Assembly: GCA_963662175.1 (NCBI GenBank)
Contig: OY759218.1
Location: 22,534,480 to 22,598,479, forward strand
Origin: Aradus depressus
Lineage: Eukaryota > Arthropoda > Insecta > Hemiptera > Aradidae
Reading direction: 5' to 3'
Length of the DNA: 64,000 nucleotides
Made by a program: the position numbers and the translations under genes. Below, piece by piece: positions 31,177 through 41,737 of this stretch. A model generated the notes under the pieces. It was not told the DNA's origin and did no database searches. It was given only the letters and a program-made list of their open reading frames with translations. Position 1 is the stretch's first letter. Each line of letters opens with the position of its first letter.

Positions 31177-31529
31177 CTACAAAAGAACCATCCTAAATAT
31201 AGTATGTAATATAAATAGCAAATAAATAATTAAAAACACAATTTTTGAGAAAAGATACCTGATAAAAAATTTTGAATAAAACTAAACAATAAAAATTAAT
31301 AAATAACAATCTACAACAACAAACATTAACAATTTAAAATATCATGGATGGGGACAGACGAGTTATTCCTGTCCACCATCTGAGTCACAACTGGGAGAAC
31401 GGTGTACGTGAGACTGGACAAACCTCCCGGTTTTTGAGAACATCCCCTTAAGAGAAGTCCTACTTTTGACACCCACATTCACATCATCTCTATTTATTTT
31501 CATAACTGTTTCGTGAAAACAGTTCATCT

Positions 31530-32285
31530 CATCACACAAAACATAAACATGCAGCATTTCATTCTTTCATAGACAGATTACTCAAACTCCCTGTTTCCCG
31601 TGACTCCTACGAAAGAGAGTTGGAGCACATCAGACACCTCGCCGTCGTTAATGGTTACACAACCGACCTGGTAGACCGTATATTGAAAAGAAAGACGGAG
31701 GAGAAAATGGTAACGTCAGTGTACGGAGGGTGTAACCAAACTAAGGAGAGGGATGACGGGGGTGGCTGGTGTGTTCTGCCGTACCTCCCCGGACTCTCTG
31801 AGAAATTATCTCGGGTAATAAATAGAGATGATGTGAATGTGGGTTTCAAAAGTAGGACTTCTCTTAAGGGGATGCTCTCAAAAACCAAAGATCGTGTGGA
31901 CCTCCCTGACAAATCCGGCGTATACAGGATTACTTGTAAAGACTGTGAATGTTTTTATCTTGGGCAGACAGGCCGGAAGCTGAGGACTAGAGTGAGGGAA
32001 CATTTGAGGAGGGGCGACTCTGAATTTTTCCAACACCTCCAGAACACAGGACATGAGGCCGGTTCAGTCTCGTTACTGCATCATGTCCAAAAAAGTAGAA
32101 AGATGGATACATTAGAAAGTATCGAAATCAAATTGGAAAGGAGGAAGAGAGAGTCCCCCCTCCTCAACTCTAGAGAGGGGATGGGAGGTTTGCCCAGTCT
32201 CACGTACACCGTTCTCCCAGTTGTGACTCAGATGGTGGACAGGAATAACTCGTCTGTCCCCATCCATGATATTTTAAATTGTTAA
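31530..32285 (+). CDS. PLE reverse transcriptase C-end plus GIY-YIG endonuclease
   Basis: Open for 252 codons with no obligatory Met at the left, because the element is truncated there. It begins with the PLE-typical KHAAFHSFIDRLLKLPVS end of the RT/thumb region, then RDSYERELEHIRHLAVVNGY. The endonuclease follows: SGVYRITCKDCECFYLGQTG (GVY...YLG in place of GIY...YIG, with C-x2-C zinc ligands), R-KLRTRVREHL (catalytic Arg and His), and FFQHLQNTGHEAG. The tail has LESIEIKLERRKRESPLLNS. PLE proteins prime reverse transcription at nicks made by this endonuclease, probably at telomere-like or random 3' ends. The RT core is missing, so this copy is not autonomous. Confidence 0.85.
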   Translation, partial: HHTKHKHAAFHSFIDRLLKLPVSRDSYERELEHIRHLAVVNGYTTDLVDRILKRKTEEKMVTSVYGGCNQTKERDDGGGWCVLPYLPGLSEKLSRVINRDDVNVGFKSRTSLKGMLSKTKDRVDLPDKSGVYRITCKDCECFYLGQTGRKLRTRVREHLRRGDSEFFQHLQNTGHEAGSVSLLHHVQKSRKMDTLESIEIKLERRKRESPLLNSREGMGGLPSLTYTVLPVVTQMVDRNNSSVPIHDILNC

Positions 32286-32436
32286 TGTTTGTTGTTGTAG
32301 ATTGTTATTTATTTATTTTTATTGTTTAGTTTTATTCAAAATTTTTTATCAGGTATGTTTTATCAAAAATTGTGTTTTTAATTATTTATTTGCTATTTAT
32401 ATTACATACTATATTTAGGATGGTTCTTTTGTAGAC

Positions 32437-32474
32437 TGCCTGATGATGAGGGAGACCTCGAAAGCCGGCTAGCA
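32437..32474 (+). ncRNA. hammerhead-ribozyme motif, right arm (PLE-C)
   Basis: Stem I TGC (32437-32439), CTGATGA (32440-32446), extra U (32447), stem II GAGG-GAGA-CCTC (32448-32459) with a GNRA loop, GAAA (32460-32463), 8-nt palindrome AGCCGGCT (32463-32470), A (32471), stem I GCA (32472-32474). All core bases are intact. Confidence 0.75.
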
Positions 32475-32625
32475 TTACTTAAATAAAAATCTGTGAGAGG
32501 TCAGACTACCTTATATTTGACATCCTGCGAAATTGTTTTCTTATGTTCTTTACGATAAATTCAATTTCATTTTTCACATTTCATTCTAAATTGTGTAGAA
32601 CATCACGCTGCCCTTAACGTTAGCG

Positions 32626-33571
32626 CATGGCCCCCACAAGGGTGGGGCTGGTGCAACTTTGGTTACAGGGTCCGGGCCCAAGGGGGTCCGGGTCCAGTCC
32701 TTTTTATTTTAGTAGATTTTGCAAGGGATCATAGCTTAAAAAGGCAAAATATATAATTATAAGAAAATTTAGTATAATAGATACATATTCTAGTTGTGCG
32801 AGTTATTAAGTTATTATTTAATTAGTTGCGTGCATGGATAGTTACTCTTGTTTGCAAATTACTAGTATAAAACAGTCCGCACGAGACAGGTATAGACGGG
32901 CTCCACGCACTCCCTCAACCCTATGCACGGCTATTAGACTTTTTTGTAGCATCCCAGTGACGGTTTCTACGGCTGAAAGGTCTTTTAGCAGGCTTGCAAA
33001 TTCATTAAAAACATGGCAAAGAAGCACAACTGGCCAAACTCGTCTCAACCATCTGGCAATATTGGCAATTGAAAATGAATTGGCCAAAACTATTGACTTT
33101 TCAGATGTTATTGATAAATTTAGTCAAAAGAAAGCTAGGAAAGCTATGATAATTTAGGGCAGTTAGGCTATAAGTAAGCTTTTGTTGTAGTCAGTGTATT
33201 AAACACACACAAACATCGTAATTTTTAGAGCTCTTAATGTTATTTTTTTTTAGATCGTAATACTAGTTTTTGTCAATTTTTATTTTAATGTTAGTGAGTC
33301 AAAGAAATCTAAAAATTTAAACGTTAATTTCAGTAAAATAAAAGTAAATGATATAATCACGGTAGCAATTGATGTGTGAAATAATTTAATCAATAAAGTT
33401 TGGTTTTAAAATCTAACTGATACTGTAACATTACAATCTATTTTTAGTTTAAATAAAATTGTAAAAGAGTTAAAAAATAACCATGTAATTATAATATAGC
33501 ACATGACTATGAGATGGGGGGCCCGACCCTGATCCTGGTTACAGGGCCCGCAATCCAATGTGGGGGCCATG
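32626..33571 (+). mobile_element. hAT element, internally deleted
   Basis: Perfect 8-bp target duplication CGTTAGCG at 32618-32625 and 33572-33579, 13-bp TIR CATGGCCCCCACA, and GGTTACAGGG(T/C)CC near both ends. 8-bp duplications and the hATC domain inside identify a hAT transposon. Length 946 bp. Confidence 0.92.
32834..33157 (+). pseudogene. hAT transposase C-terminal dimerisation domain
   Basis: The frame carries AIRLFCSIPVTVSTAERSFS, then TTGQTRLNHLAILAIENELA and a basic tail ending KKARKAMII. This is the hATC domain with its 'P-V-(T)-x-x-x-ERSFS..L' and 'R-L-x-x-LAIL-x-IENE' signatures. The catalytic DDE/insertion domains are gone. The first ~25 residues are probably not native to the protein. 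Confidence 0.88.
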
Positions 33572-33579
33572 CGTTAGCG

Positions 33580-33944
33580 GTAGAGAGAGCCTTAGCCTGA
33601 GGCAGCCCATGTTATGGTTTGGGGCTATGAACAGAGATATATATATATTTGTTTTAATGGAAACATCTTAGAACTAATTGTAAGAGTAATTCGATTCCCC
33701 ATTCAATTATGTTATCTCTATTTATTTTATTTTATTTATATTCAAGTCATTTTACTTCTTACTTATTTATTTTCTTCATTTTCCTTTTTTTTTTAATCCT
33801 ACTGTTCCAATTACTTTCCGATAAACAATACTCGCCCTCTCATTAGTCTTAGTCTTTCATTCCCCCTCCCCCGTATTTTCCCGCTCGTCAAAATCAATTA
33901 TATTTTCTCTATTTATTTTATTTTTATTATATTACTAGCTGACC
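33580..33944. other. no recognisable gene
   Basis: AT-rich and T-rich sequence between the hAT element and the next repeat family. Confidence 0.5.
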
Positions 33945-34717
33945 CGACAGACGTCGTTCTGCCAAAAGCTATTGGACTGGATTTTTTTTTTTTTTTTTCT
34001 TTTTTTTTACTTGGAACCACAGCACTTTTTTACATAGGAACTATTCCTACTTATGAACGCCGGGCACCACAGATAGTACGTAGTTAGGAACGCAGGGCAC
34101 CGCAGCTAGTATGTGCCTTGCAACAGCGGATGCCCTAGGTATTTTGTGCTTAAGAACGCTGGTGAGAGCTATTATTTACCGTGCAACGGTGCACCTTCAA
34201 GGTAATACATGCTTAGGAAACCCACCCTATTAAAATTAGGGCTATTTCCCATCTTTAAAAAAGCTCCATGTGAGATTCATTCAGCATTAATGCACCCCCG
34301 CCCCTCCTGTCCAAAAGGGTCACAGCCAATTTTTGAATATTGCTTTTGAAACTACTACTTAGGTATATGCTTGCCCTCCCCATACCCCCCTCCCGTTGAC
34401 AATTTTGAGACGTCACATATCCTTTTCTTGTTTTTGTCTTTTAAGAATACTACATGTGAAATTCCATGACAATCCGACCATTTGTTAATGAGCTACAACT
34501 ATTTTACGCTAAGGCCTACCCACAAAACCCCCCTCCCTTTCAAAATGTTGAGATGTCACACACCCTATATTTCAATTCGGGCTTTATGATTACTACATGT
34601 GAAATTCCATTACAATCCGATCATCAGTTAATGACCTATCAGTATCTTTATATTTACGCCTACCCCCACAACCCCCGCTCCCGTGCAAAATTTAGCCAAT
34701 CATTTTTATTATATAGA
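33945..34717 (+). repeat. dispersed repeat R5, copy 1
   Basis: Starts CTAGCTGACCCGACAGACGT and ends CATTTTTATTATATAG. Internal landmarks: poly-T, 'AACGC.GGGCACC.CAG.TAG', 'GCAACAGCGGATGCCCTAGG', 'AAACCCACC.TATTAAAATT'. The same termini bound copy 2. No ORF with known motifs. These termini occur in many insect genomes, but I cannot assign the class safely. Confidence 0.75.
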
Positions 34718-34724
34718 TGTAGAT

Positions 34725-35505
34725 ATGTAAAAACTGAATAAAACGAAACAGTAAGTAAATGACAAAGATGACAACCAAACAACCAAATATAAATCGAGGA
34801 ACTTGCCAGAAGCGAAGATTTAAAAACAACCAAGAAAATAACACGCAATAAAAACTGATAACACGCACTAAAAACTGAATAAAACGAAACAGTAAGTAAA
34901 TGACAAAGATGACAACCAAAGATAAATCGAGAACTTGCCTAACACTCACTAAAAACTGGTAACACGCACTAAAAACTGAATAAAACGAAACCGTAAGTAA
35001 ATGACAAACATGTCAACCAAAGATAAATCGAGGAATTTGTCAGAACATTGCCAGAAGCGAAGATTTAACGAAACCAAGAAAATAACAAGGAAAGAAAACT
35101 GATAACACGCACTAAAAACTGAATAAAACGAAACAGTAAGTAAATGACAAAGATGACAACCAAAGATAAATCGAGAACTTGCCTAACACTCACTAAAAAC
35201 TGATAACACGCACTAAAAACTGAATAAAACGAAACCGTAAGTAAATGACAAACATGACAACCAAAGATAAATCGAGGAATTTGCCAGAACATTGCCAGAA
35301 GCGAGGATTTAACGAAACCAAGAAAATAACAAGGAAAGAAAACTGATAACACGCACTAAAAACTGAATAAAACGAAACAGTAAGTAAATGACAATGATGA
35401 CAACCAAACAACCAAAGATAAATCGAGGAACTTGCCAGAAGCAAAGATTTAAACCAAAAAAATAACATGTACTAAAAACTGAATAAAACGAAACGGTAAG
35501 TAAAT
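34725..35505 (+). repeat. tandem array, ~244-bp dimeric period
   Basis: AACTGAATAAAACGAAAC boxes at 34732, 34872, 34975, 35117, 35217, 35361 and 35476, spaced about 142 and 101 bp alternately, so a 244-bp higher-order unit. The long hydrophobic minus-strand frames here are by-products of the repetition. A shorter version lies at 38815-39110. Confidence 0.85.
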
Positions 35506-35754
35506 GATTTTAGGGTGTCTGAGATCGATTCACTTGATCCATTCAGTGTTCACATCGATCATTACGACCCCAAACATCGATTCTTCGATTAATCTATCTC
35601 AGATCGCCATCCCTAGAAATAACAGCTAAGAACTCTTCATAAGAACCTTCCTCGGACTTCAACGAATATTTGAAAAAAAAAATTAGCCGAATTGGTCCAG
35701 CCGTTCTCGAGTTTTGCGCTTAGCAAAATTAGCCAGTCATTTTTATTATATAGA
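35506..35754 (+). repeat. R5 3' segment
   Basis: GGTGTCTGAGATCGATTCAC through CCAGCCGTTCTCGAGTTTTG to TTTTTATTATATAGA. The same segment is repeated at 39113-39356. Confidence 0.8.
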
Positions 35755-36447
35755 CTAGCTGACCCGACAGACGTCGTTCTGTCAAAAACTATTGGACTGG
35801 ATTTTTTTTTTTTTTCCACTTGGAACCACAGCTAGTTCCTACTTAAGAACGCCGGGCACCTTAGATAGTATGTGCCTTGCAACAGCGGATGCCCTAGGTA
35901 TTTTGTGCTTAAGAACGCTAGTGAGAGCTATTATTTACGGTGCAAAGGTGGACCTCATAGGTAATACATGCTTAAGAAACCCACCGTATTAAAATTAGGG
36001 CTATATCCCATCTTTAAGCAAGCTCCATGTGAGATTCATTCAGCATTAATGCACCCCCGCCCCTCCCGTCCAAAAGGGTCACAGCCAATTTTTAAATATT
36101 GCTTTTGAAACTACTATTTAGGTATATGCTTGCCCCCCCCCCCCCCCCCATACCCCCCTCCCGTTGATTTGAGACGTCACCTTTTTTTGGTTTTTGTCTT
36201 TTTAGAATACTACATGTGAAATTCCATGACAATCCGACCATTCGTTATTGAGCTACAACTATTTTATGCTAAGGCCTACCCCCAAAACCCCCCTCCCTTT
36301 CAAAGTGATGTCACACACCCTATTTTTCAATTCGGGCTTTAAGAATACTACATGTGATCGATTCACGTGATCGATTCATTGTTCACATCGATCATTACGA
36401 CCCCAAACAATGATTCTTCGATTAATCTATCTCAGATCGCCATCCCT

Positions 36448-36449
<2 letters not shown>

Positions 36450-36510
<61 letters not shown>
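36450..36510. repeat. poly-T, ~60 bp
   Basis: An uninterrupted T run directly after an R5 'GATCGCCATCCCTAA' junction. It could be the A-tail of a minus-strand retroposon insertion or an assembly-sensitive homopolymer. Confidence 0.9.
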
Positions 36511-36514
<4 letters not shown>

Positions 36515-36581
36515 CTACATATATATAATAAGTAAATGTGATACATAATAAATAAATGTCTTGGAATTTGAAGGAGAACCA

Positions 36582-38376
36582 GTGGTCAAACCATTGAAAG
36601 TGGTGAAAACATTGAAGGTGGTCAAACCTCAAAAGTGGTCAAACCTCAAAAAGTGGTCAAACCTCAAAAAGTGGTCAAACCATCGAAAGTGGTCCAACCT
36701 CAAAAAGTGGTCAAACCATTGAAAGTGGCCAAACCTTCAAAAAGTGGTCAAACCTCAAAAGTGGTCAAACCATTTAAAGTGGTCAAACCTCAAAAGTGGT
36801 CAAACCATTGAAGGTGGTCAAACCTCAAAAGTGGTCAAACCTCAAAAAGTGGTCAAACCTCAAAAAGTGGTCAAACCATCGAAAGTGGTCCAACCTCAAA
36901 AAGTGGTCAAACCATTGAAAGTGGTCAAACCTTCAAAAAGTGGTCAAACCATTTAAAGTGGTCAAACCATTGAAAGTGGTCAAACCTCAAAATTGGTCAA
37001 ACCTCAAAAAGTGGTCAAACCATTGAAAGTGGTCAAACCTCAAAAAGTGGTCAAACCATTGAAAGTGGTCAAACCTCAAAAACTGGTCAAACCATTGAAA
37101 GTGGTCAAACCATCGAAAGTGGTCAAACCTCAAAAAGTGGTCAAACCATCGAAAGTGGTCCAACCTCAAAAAGTGGTCAAACCATTGAAAGTGGCCAAAC
37201 CTTCAAAAAGTGGTCAACCCTCAAAAGTGGTCAAACCATTGAAAGTGGTCAAACCTCAAAAAGTGGTCAAACCATTGAAAGTGGTCAAACCTTCAAAAAG
37301 TGGTCAAACCATTGAAAGTGGTCAAACCATTGAAAGTGGTCAAACCTTCAAAAAGTGGTCAAACCATTGAAAGTGGTCAAACCATTTAAAGTGGTCAAAC
37401 CATTTAAAGTGGTCAAACCATTGAAAGTGGTCAAACCTCAAAATTGGTCAAACCTCAAAAAGTGGTCAAACCATTGAAAGTGGTCAAACCATTGAAAGTG
37501 GTCAAACCTCAAAAAGTGGTCAAACCATCGAATGTGACGAATTTACAGAAAGTGGACGAATCATTGAATTTTTTCAAGCTATAGAAAGTGGTCAAACCAT
37601 TGAATGTGGTCAAACCTCAAAAAGTGGTCAAACCATCGAAAGTGGTCAAACCTCAAAAGTGGTCAAACCATTGAAAGTGGTCAAACCATCAAAAGTGGTC
37701 AAACCTCAAAAGTGGTCAAACCATTGAAAGTGGTCAAACCTCAAAAAGTGGTCAAACCATTGAAAGTGGTCAGACCATTGAAAGTGGTCAAACCATTGAA
37801 AGTGGCCAAACCTTCAAAAAGTGGTCAACCCTCAAAAGTGGTCAAACTATTGAAAGTGGTCAAACCTCAAAAAGTGGTCAAACCATTGAAAGTGGTCAAA
37901 CCATTGAAAGTGGTCAAACCATTGAAGGTGGTCAAGTCTCAAAAAGTGGTAAAACCTCAAAAGGGGTCAAACCTCAAAAAGTGGTCAAACCATTGAAAGT
38001 GGTCAAACCTCAAAATTGGTCAAACCTCAAAAAGTGGTCAAACCATTGAAAGTGGTCAAACCTCAAAAAGTGGTCAAACCTCAAAAAGTGGTCAAACCAT
38101 TGAAAGTGGTCAAACCATTGAAAGTGGTCAAACCATTGAAGGTGGTCAAACCTCAAAAAGTGGTAAAACCTCAAAAGGGGTCAAACCTCAAAAAGTGGTC
38201 AAACCATTGAAAGTGGTCAAACCTCAAAATTGGTCAAACCTCAAAAAGTGGTCAAACCATTGAAAGTGGTCAAACCTCAAAAAGTGGTCAAACCTCAAAA
38301 GTGGTCAAACCATTGAAAGTGGACAAACCATTGAAAGTGGTCAAACCATTGAAAGTGGTCAAACCTCAAAAGTGGT
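36582..38376 (+). repeat. 18-bp satellite array with two alternating unit types
   Basis: About 100 units of 17-18 bp: GTGGTCAAACCATTGAAA and GTGGTCAAACCTCAAAAA (the latter often 17 bp), mixed irregularly. A diverged break lies at about 37537-37600. Where units are 18 bp, the frame gives repeated VVKPLK/VVKPQK, but 17-bp units break it, so it is not a gene. Confidence 0.95.
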
Positions 38377-39356
38377 TTATTTCTAATAATAATTTCTTTT
38401 TTTACTTGGAACCACAGCAAATTCCTACTTAAGAACGCCGGGCACCTTAGATAGTATGCGCCTTGCAACTCCGTGCAACCAGCTATTAAGTTTTTAGGAC
38501 CGCTGGGCAACACAGATAGCACGTAGTTAGGAACGCAGGGCACCGCAGCTAGTATGTGCCTTGCAACAGCGGATGCCCTAGGTATTTTGTGCTTAAGAAC
38601 GCTGGTGAGAGCTATTATTTGCCGTGGAACGGTGCACCTTCAAGGTAATACATGCTTAGGAAACCCACCCTATTAAAATTAGGGCTATTTCCCATCTTTA
38701 AGAAAGCTCCATGTGAGATTCATTCTGCATTAATGCACCCCACCCCTCCCGTCCAAAAGGGTCACAGCCAATTTTTAAATATTGCTTTTGAAACTACTAT
38801 TTAGGTATATGCTTACTAAATAAAACGAAACAGTAAGTAAATGACAAAGATGACAACCAAACAACCAAAGATAAATCGAGGAACTTGCCAGAACATTGCC
38901 AGAAGCGAAGTTTTAACAACAACCAAGAAAACAACACGGAAAAAAAACTGATAACACGCACTAAAAACTGAATAGAACGAAACAGTAAGTAAATGACAAA
39001 GATGACAACCAAAGATAAATCGAGGAACTTGCCAGAAGCGAAGATTTAAAAACAACCAAGAAAATAACATGAACTAAAAACTGAATAAAACGAAACGGTA
39101 AGTAAATGATTTTAGGGTGTCTGAGATCGATTCACTTGATCCATTCAGTGTTCACATCGATCATTACGACCCCAAACATCGATTCTTCGATTAATCTATC
39201 TCAGATCGCCATCCCTAGAATTAACAGCTAAGAACTCTTCATAAGAACCTTCCTCGGACTTCAACGAATATTTGAAAAAAAAAATTAGCCGAATTGGTCC
39301 AGCCGTTCTCGAGTTTTGCGCTTAGCAAAATTTAGCACTCATTTTTATTATATAGA

Positions 39357-40067
39357 TTTATTTAATTTTTTTATATTTCACTTATTTATTAATTTTAAAA
39401 AAAAATCTTATTATTATTATTTATTTATATTTTATTTTTATTTTTTTCACCCCTCACCTATTTCTGTTTAGCCCCTTATTCACATCAATTTATCTTGGAG
39501 TTTTCTTAGTTTTGTTCTATTTAGATTATTCTATTCACGACGTCTCCGAACGGAGTGCCGCCAATTGAAACTGTTCAATTGGAGCACCATACATTTTGTA
39601 TGTTTTCGTTGCAGCGTTGAGTGTGTTTCCAGTATTGTGTTCATTCTCTAGAGAAATTGTTTTTCTCACTTTCTCTTTTTAACGGTAAAGAACATTAAAT
39701 GGACGACGTAAAGAACATTCAATGGTTTCTAATCCCGTTTGTTTGTATATTAAGAGTAGAAAGCCAAAAAAAATAGTGGTCAAAACAATTGCTCCTAAAC
39801 TGGGGTCTCACCCGTCGACCGAAATTTATTAAAAGAACGTCCCGAAATATCGTTGTGAAAAAGAAACTACCGGAAGAGTTATAAAAAATTATTATCTTCA
39901 TTTTAATTTAATAAAAAAATGTATCATTTAATAATGATATTAAAAATATACATTCAAATATTAAAATAACATGTGGCTACGCCACAATAGTATTGTTAAT
40001 TCTAATTCATGTGTAACAGACTGAGAGTTAATATATGTTTATGTATCTCATATAGTTAGTTATTATG
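39357..40067. other. no gene; PLE-I fragment
   Basis: AT-rich. 39880-39915 (TTATTATCTTCATTTTAATTTAAT) matches the sequence after the family-I ribozyme at 23808, and 39838-39850 has CGTCCCGAAAT, a possible decayed remnant. Confidence 0.4.
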
Positions 40068-40225
40068 ACTCATGCCCGGGCTTTAACTACAAGGTCATAT
40101 CACCTATTACCAGAGCGCTCTTTCGTCACTCTGTAGGACATGAGCCCGACTCTACAATGGGAATCAAGGTAGGTTTATTCAACTAGGGTAAGGATCTTTA
40201 ACGAGTACCTGACGACATGTATTAT
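40068..40225 (-). mobile_element. SINE 3' half
   Basis: Minus orientation. Matches the 3' half of the full SINE: GAGTCGGGCTCATGTCC, AGAGCGCTCTGG, AGTTAAAGCCCGGGCATGAG. It stops at the R2 block 40225-40455. Confidence 0.75.
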
Positions 40226-40455
40226 TTTTTCGCGGGATCGGCCAAAGGGAAGGAGGATCAGAAAGGGGGTCAACTGTCAAACGCTAAGAAGTTTTATTTT
40301 AAAATTCAAAACTCCCATAAAAACAGTACCTATTAATTTTTCGCGAAATCAGTCGAAGAGAAAGGAGAGAATCAGTGTATAGGGGCCTGGACTCTCACTT
40401 AACAAATTTTTTTAAATTTAATATTGAGATTAATTGAGAAAACCATTTTCTATCT
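40226..40455 (-). repeat. dispersed repeat R2, inverted copy
   Basis: Reverse complement of parts of 9717-9772 and 10020-10160 (GAAGTTTTATTTTAAAATTC, AATTTTTCGCGAAAT). It separates two SINE pieces. Confidence 0.65.
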
Positions 40456-40461
40456 TACCTA

Positions 40462-40700
40462 CTGTAGGAGTCTTAAATTTTGCCTACCCTAAATTTTTAT
40501 TCACCTAGGGCAGGGATCTTTAACGAGTACATGACATCGTACAGACTCGGGGCCATCGCTTAACGTCCTATCCGAAGGATGGCGGGCTTAAGCTTATTTA
40601 ACCTTCCAGATAAAATAAACTAAGGGCTTCAGTCGGGTTTCGAACCCACGATCTTGAGCTCAGAAGGCAAGCACGCATACCACTGAGCTACCGGCGCTCT
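40462..40700 (-). mobile_element. tRNA-derived SINE, head and body
   Basis: Minus orientation from about 40700: GCGCCGGTAGCTCAGTGG (A box), GGGTTCGAAACCCGAC (B box), then the family body. It lacks the final ~120 bp, which is present on the other side of the R2 block. Either one SINE split by an insertion, with a small overlap, or two truncated copies. Confidence 0.78.
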
Positions 40701-41348
40701 TATATTACCATGTTATAGTTTAACGGAAATAAATATTAATTATTAATACATCAACAGAATATTCACTTACACAACACTTCACTTTTTGATCTGATCATAT
40801 TTTTTTTTCTATTTTTCAAACTTAGTTTCGTTACGTAACTACGCAACCCAACACCTGCTTAAGTTTCTTAATTAAGACCGACTTTAAGTTAAATTACACA
40901 TCCCAGAATAAACCAGGAGCATCTTTGGTATTCAAGGCACCATCCTCCGCCCTACTTTCTTCACCCTTTTTTCGGATTTGTCTCACGATCTCTTTATATA
41001 TTCAGTACAAAAAAAAAAAAAAAAATTTAACCTTTATTAATTATAATTTATAAAAAGTACTCACTGAAAAATGAACCAAGACGAATATGTAAGAGCTGCT
41101 TTTCATCGTTTCCTGTATACATTTTTTCCTTTTCTCTGAATAAAATTTCCATGAATAGAATTGATTTAATCCCCATGAATAAATTCAAATCCATTTGTTC
41201 TTCACAGTTTTCAACCTCACTCAAAATATATCATTTGATTTTGAGGATGCCCCAAGAACATCATAGTATATTTATTTACCTTTACACATTTATTGCCCTG
41301 TTTATTACTTCCTTAATGATAATAATATTTATTTTCTAATGAGATATT
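40701..41348. other. no recognisable gene
   Basis: Contains a short LINE-X tail piece (TTTAACGGAAATAAATATTA, plus strand, 40719) and an A run near 41010. Nothing else supported. Confidence 0.45.
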
Positions 41349-41500
41349 GTGAAATACCTAATAAAAAATATAAGTTTTTTTTTTTTTAAATACTGTCCAG
41401 TATTTGTTAAGTCGTGGTTAAAGATGATAGCAATACCGAAAGTACTCCCTTATATTTTATATATTTTATTAAATATACGATATTTTTTTCTTTACATTTT
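41349..41500 (+). mobile_element. PLE-A 3' terminus
   Basis: TAGTATTTGTTAAGTCGTGG-type block, a decayed ribozyme core (GTTAAAGATGATAGCAATACCGAAAGTACT) and the TATATTTTATATAT end. Confidence 0.65.
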
Positions 41501-41614
41501 TTTATATTTATTTCCATTGAACCATAGCGTGGTAATAGGATACGTCATAAGAATGTCCATATGTGATAGTAAGATGTTGTGGGACTAGATTTCTAATAGA
41601 AATAAAAGACGTTG

Positions 41615-41720
41615 TCTTCCCACTGTTTTATTTATACCAGAACCGGTTTTCGACGCAACAGCGTCATCATCAGTGGTTCATCCCACCACACAGCACAGCG
41701 GTTGGAAGATAACTGGCTTC
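41615..41720 (-). mobile_element. PLE family F 3' end
   Basis: Matches 54096-54280: ACAGCACAGCGGTT.GAAGA.AACTGGC and the ribozyme block. No coding part. Confidence 0.65.
41636..41677 (-). ncRNA. hammerhead-ribozyme motif (PLE-F)
   Basis: Minus strand: stem I ACCA (41677-41674), CTGATGA (41673-41667), extra U (41666), stem II GACGC-TGTT-GCGTC, GAAA, 8-nt palindrome AACCGGTT (41648-41641), C at the cleavage position (41640), stem I TGGT (41639-41636). Complete, with 5-bp stem II and 4-bp stem I: one of the strongest candidates in the window. Confidence 0.78.
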
Positions 41721-41737
41721 TATCATAAGAATGTGTA

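Larger units (their letters stand above)
31081..32530 (+). mobile_element. Penelope-like element, family C, with inverted truncated arm
   Basis: The outer ends TCGCAGGATGTCAAATATAA and its inverse mark 31081 and 32530. The right part (about 31505-32530, plus strand) holds the end of the reverse transcriptase, the GIY-YIG endonuclease, 3' UTR and a hammerhead motif. The left part (31081-31505) is an inverted copy of the right end in which the endonuclease centre is deleted: its minus strand reads INRDDVNVGVKSRTSLKGMF and then jumps to the ORF tail. Inverted flanking copies are a known Penelope habit. Confidence 0.85.
35755..39356 (+). repeat. dispersed repeat R5, copy 2, expanded to 3.6 kb
   Basis: It begins immediately after the previous R5 3' end with CTAGCTGACCCGACAGACGT and ends TTTTTATTATATAGA at 39356. 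It has been enlarged by a poly-T run, the 1.8-kb satellite and duplicated internal R5 segments (38400-38810 repeats 35815-36125). Confidence 0.7.

Noticed and set aside
34660..35468. Hydrophobic minus-strand frames like membrane proteins
   Set aside because: Copies of one another created by the 244-bp tandem array.
36744..38210. Long frames of VVKPLK/VVKPQK repeats
   Set aside because: They are read-through of an 18-bp satellite. 17-bp units break the frame repeatedly.
40600..40700. tRNA gene
   Set aside because: A and B boxes are present, but the sequence continues into the SINE body and does not fold as a full tRNA. Other copies confirm a SINE.
41411..41450. Active hammerhead in PLE-A 3' end
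   Set aside because: The core reads TTAAAGA instead of CTGAAGA.
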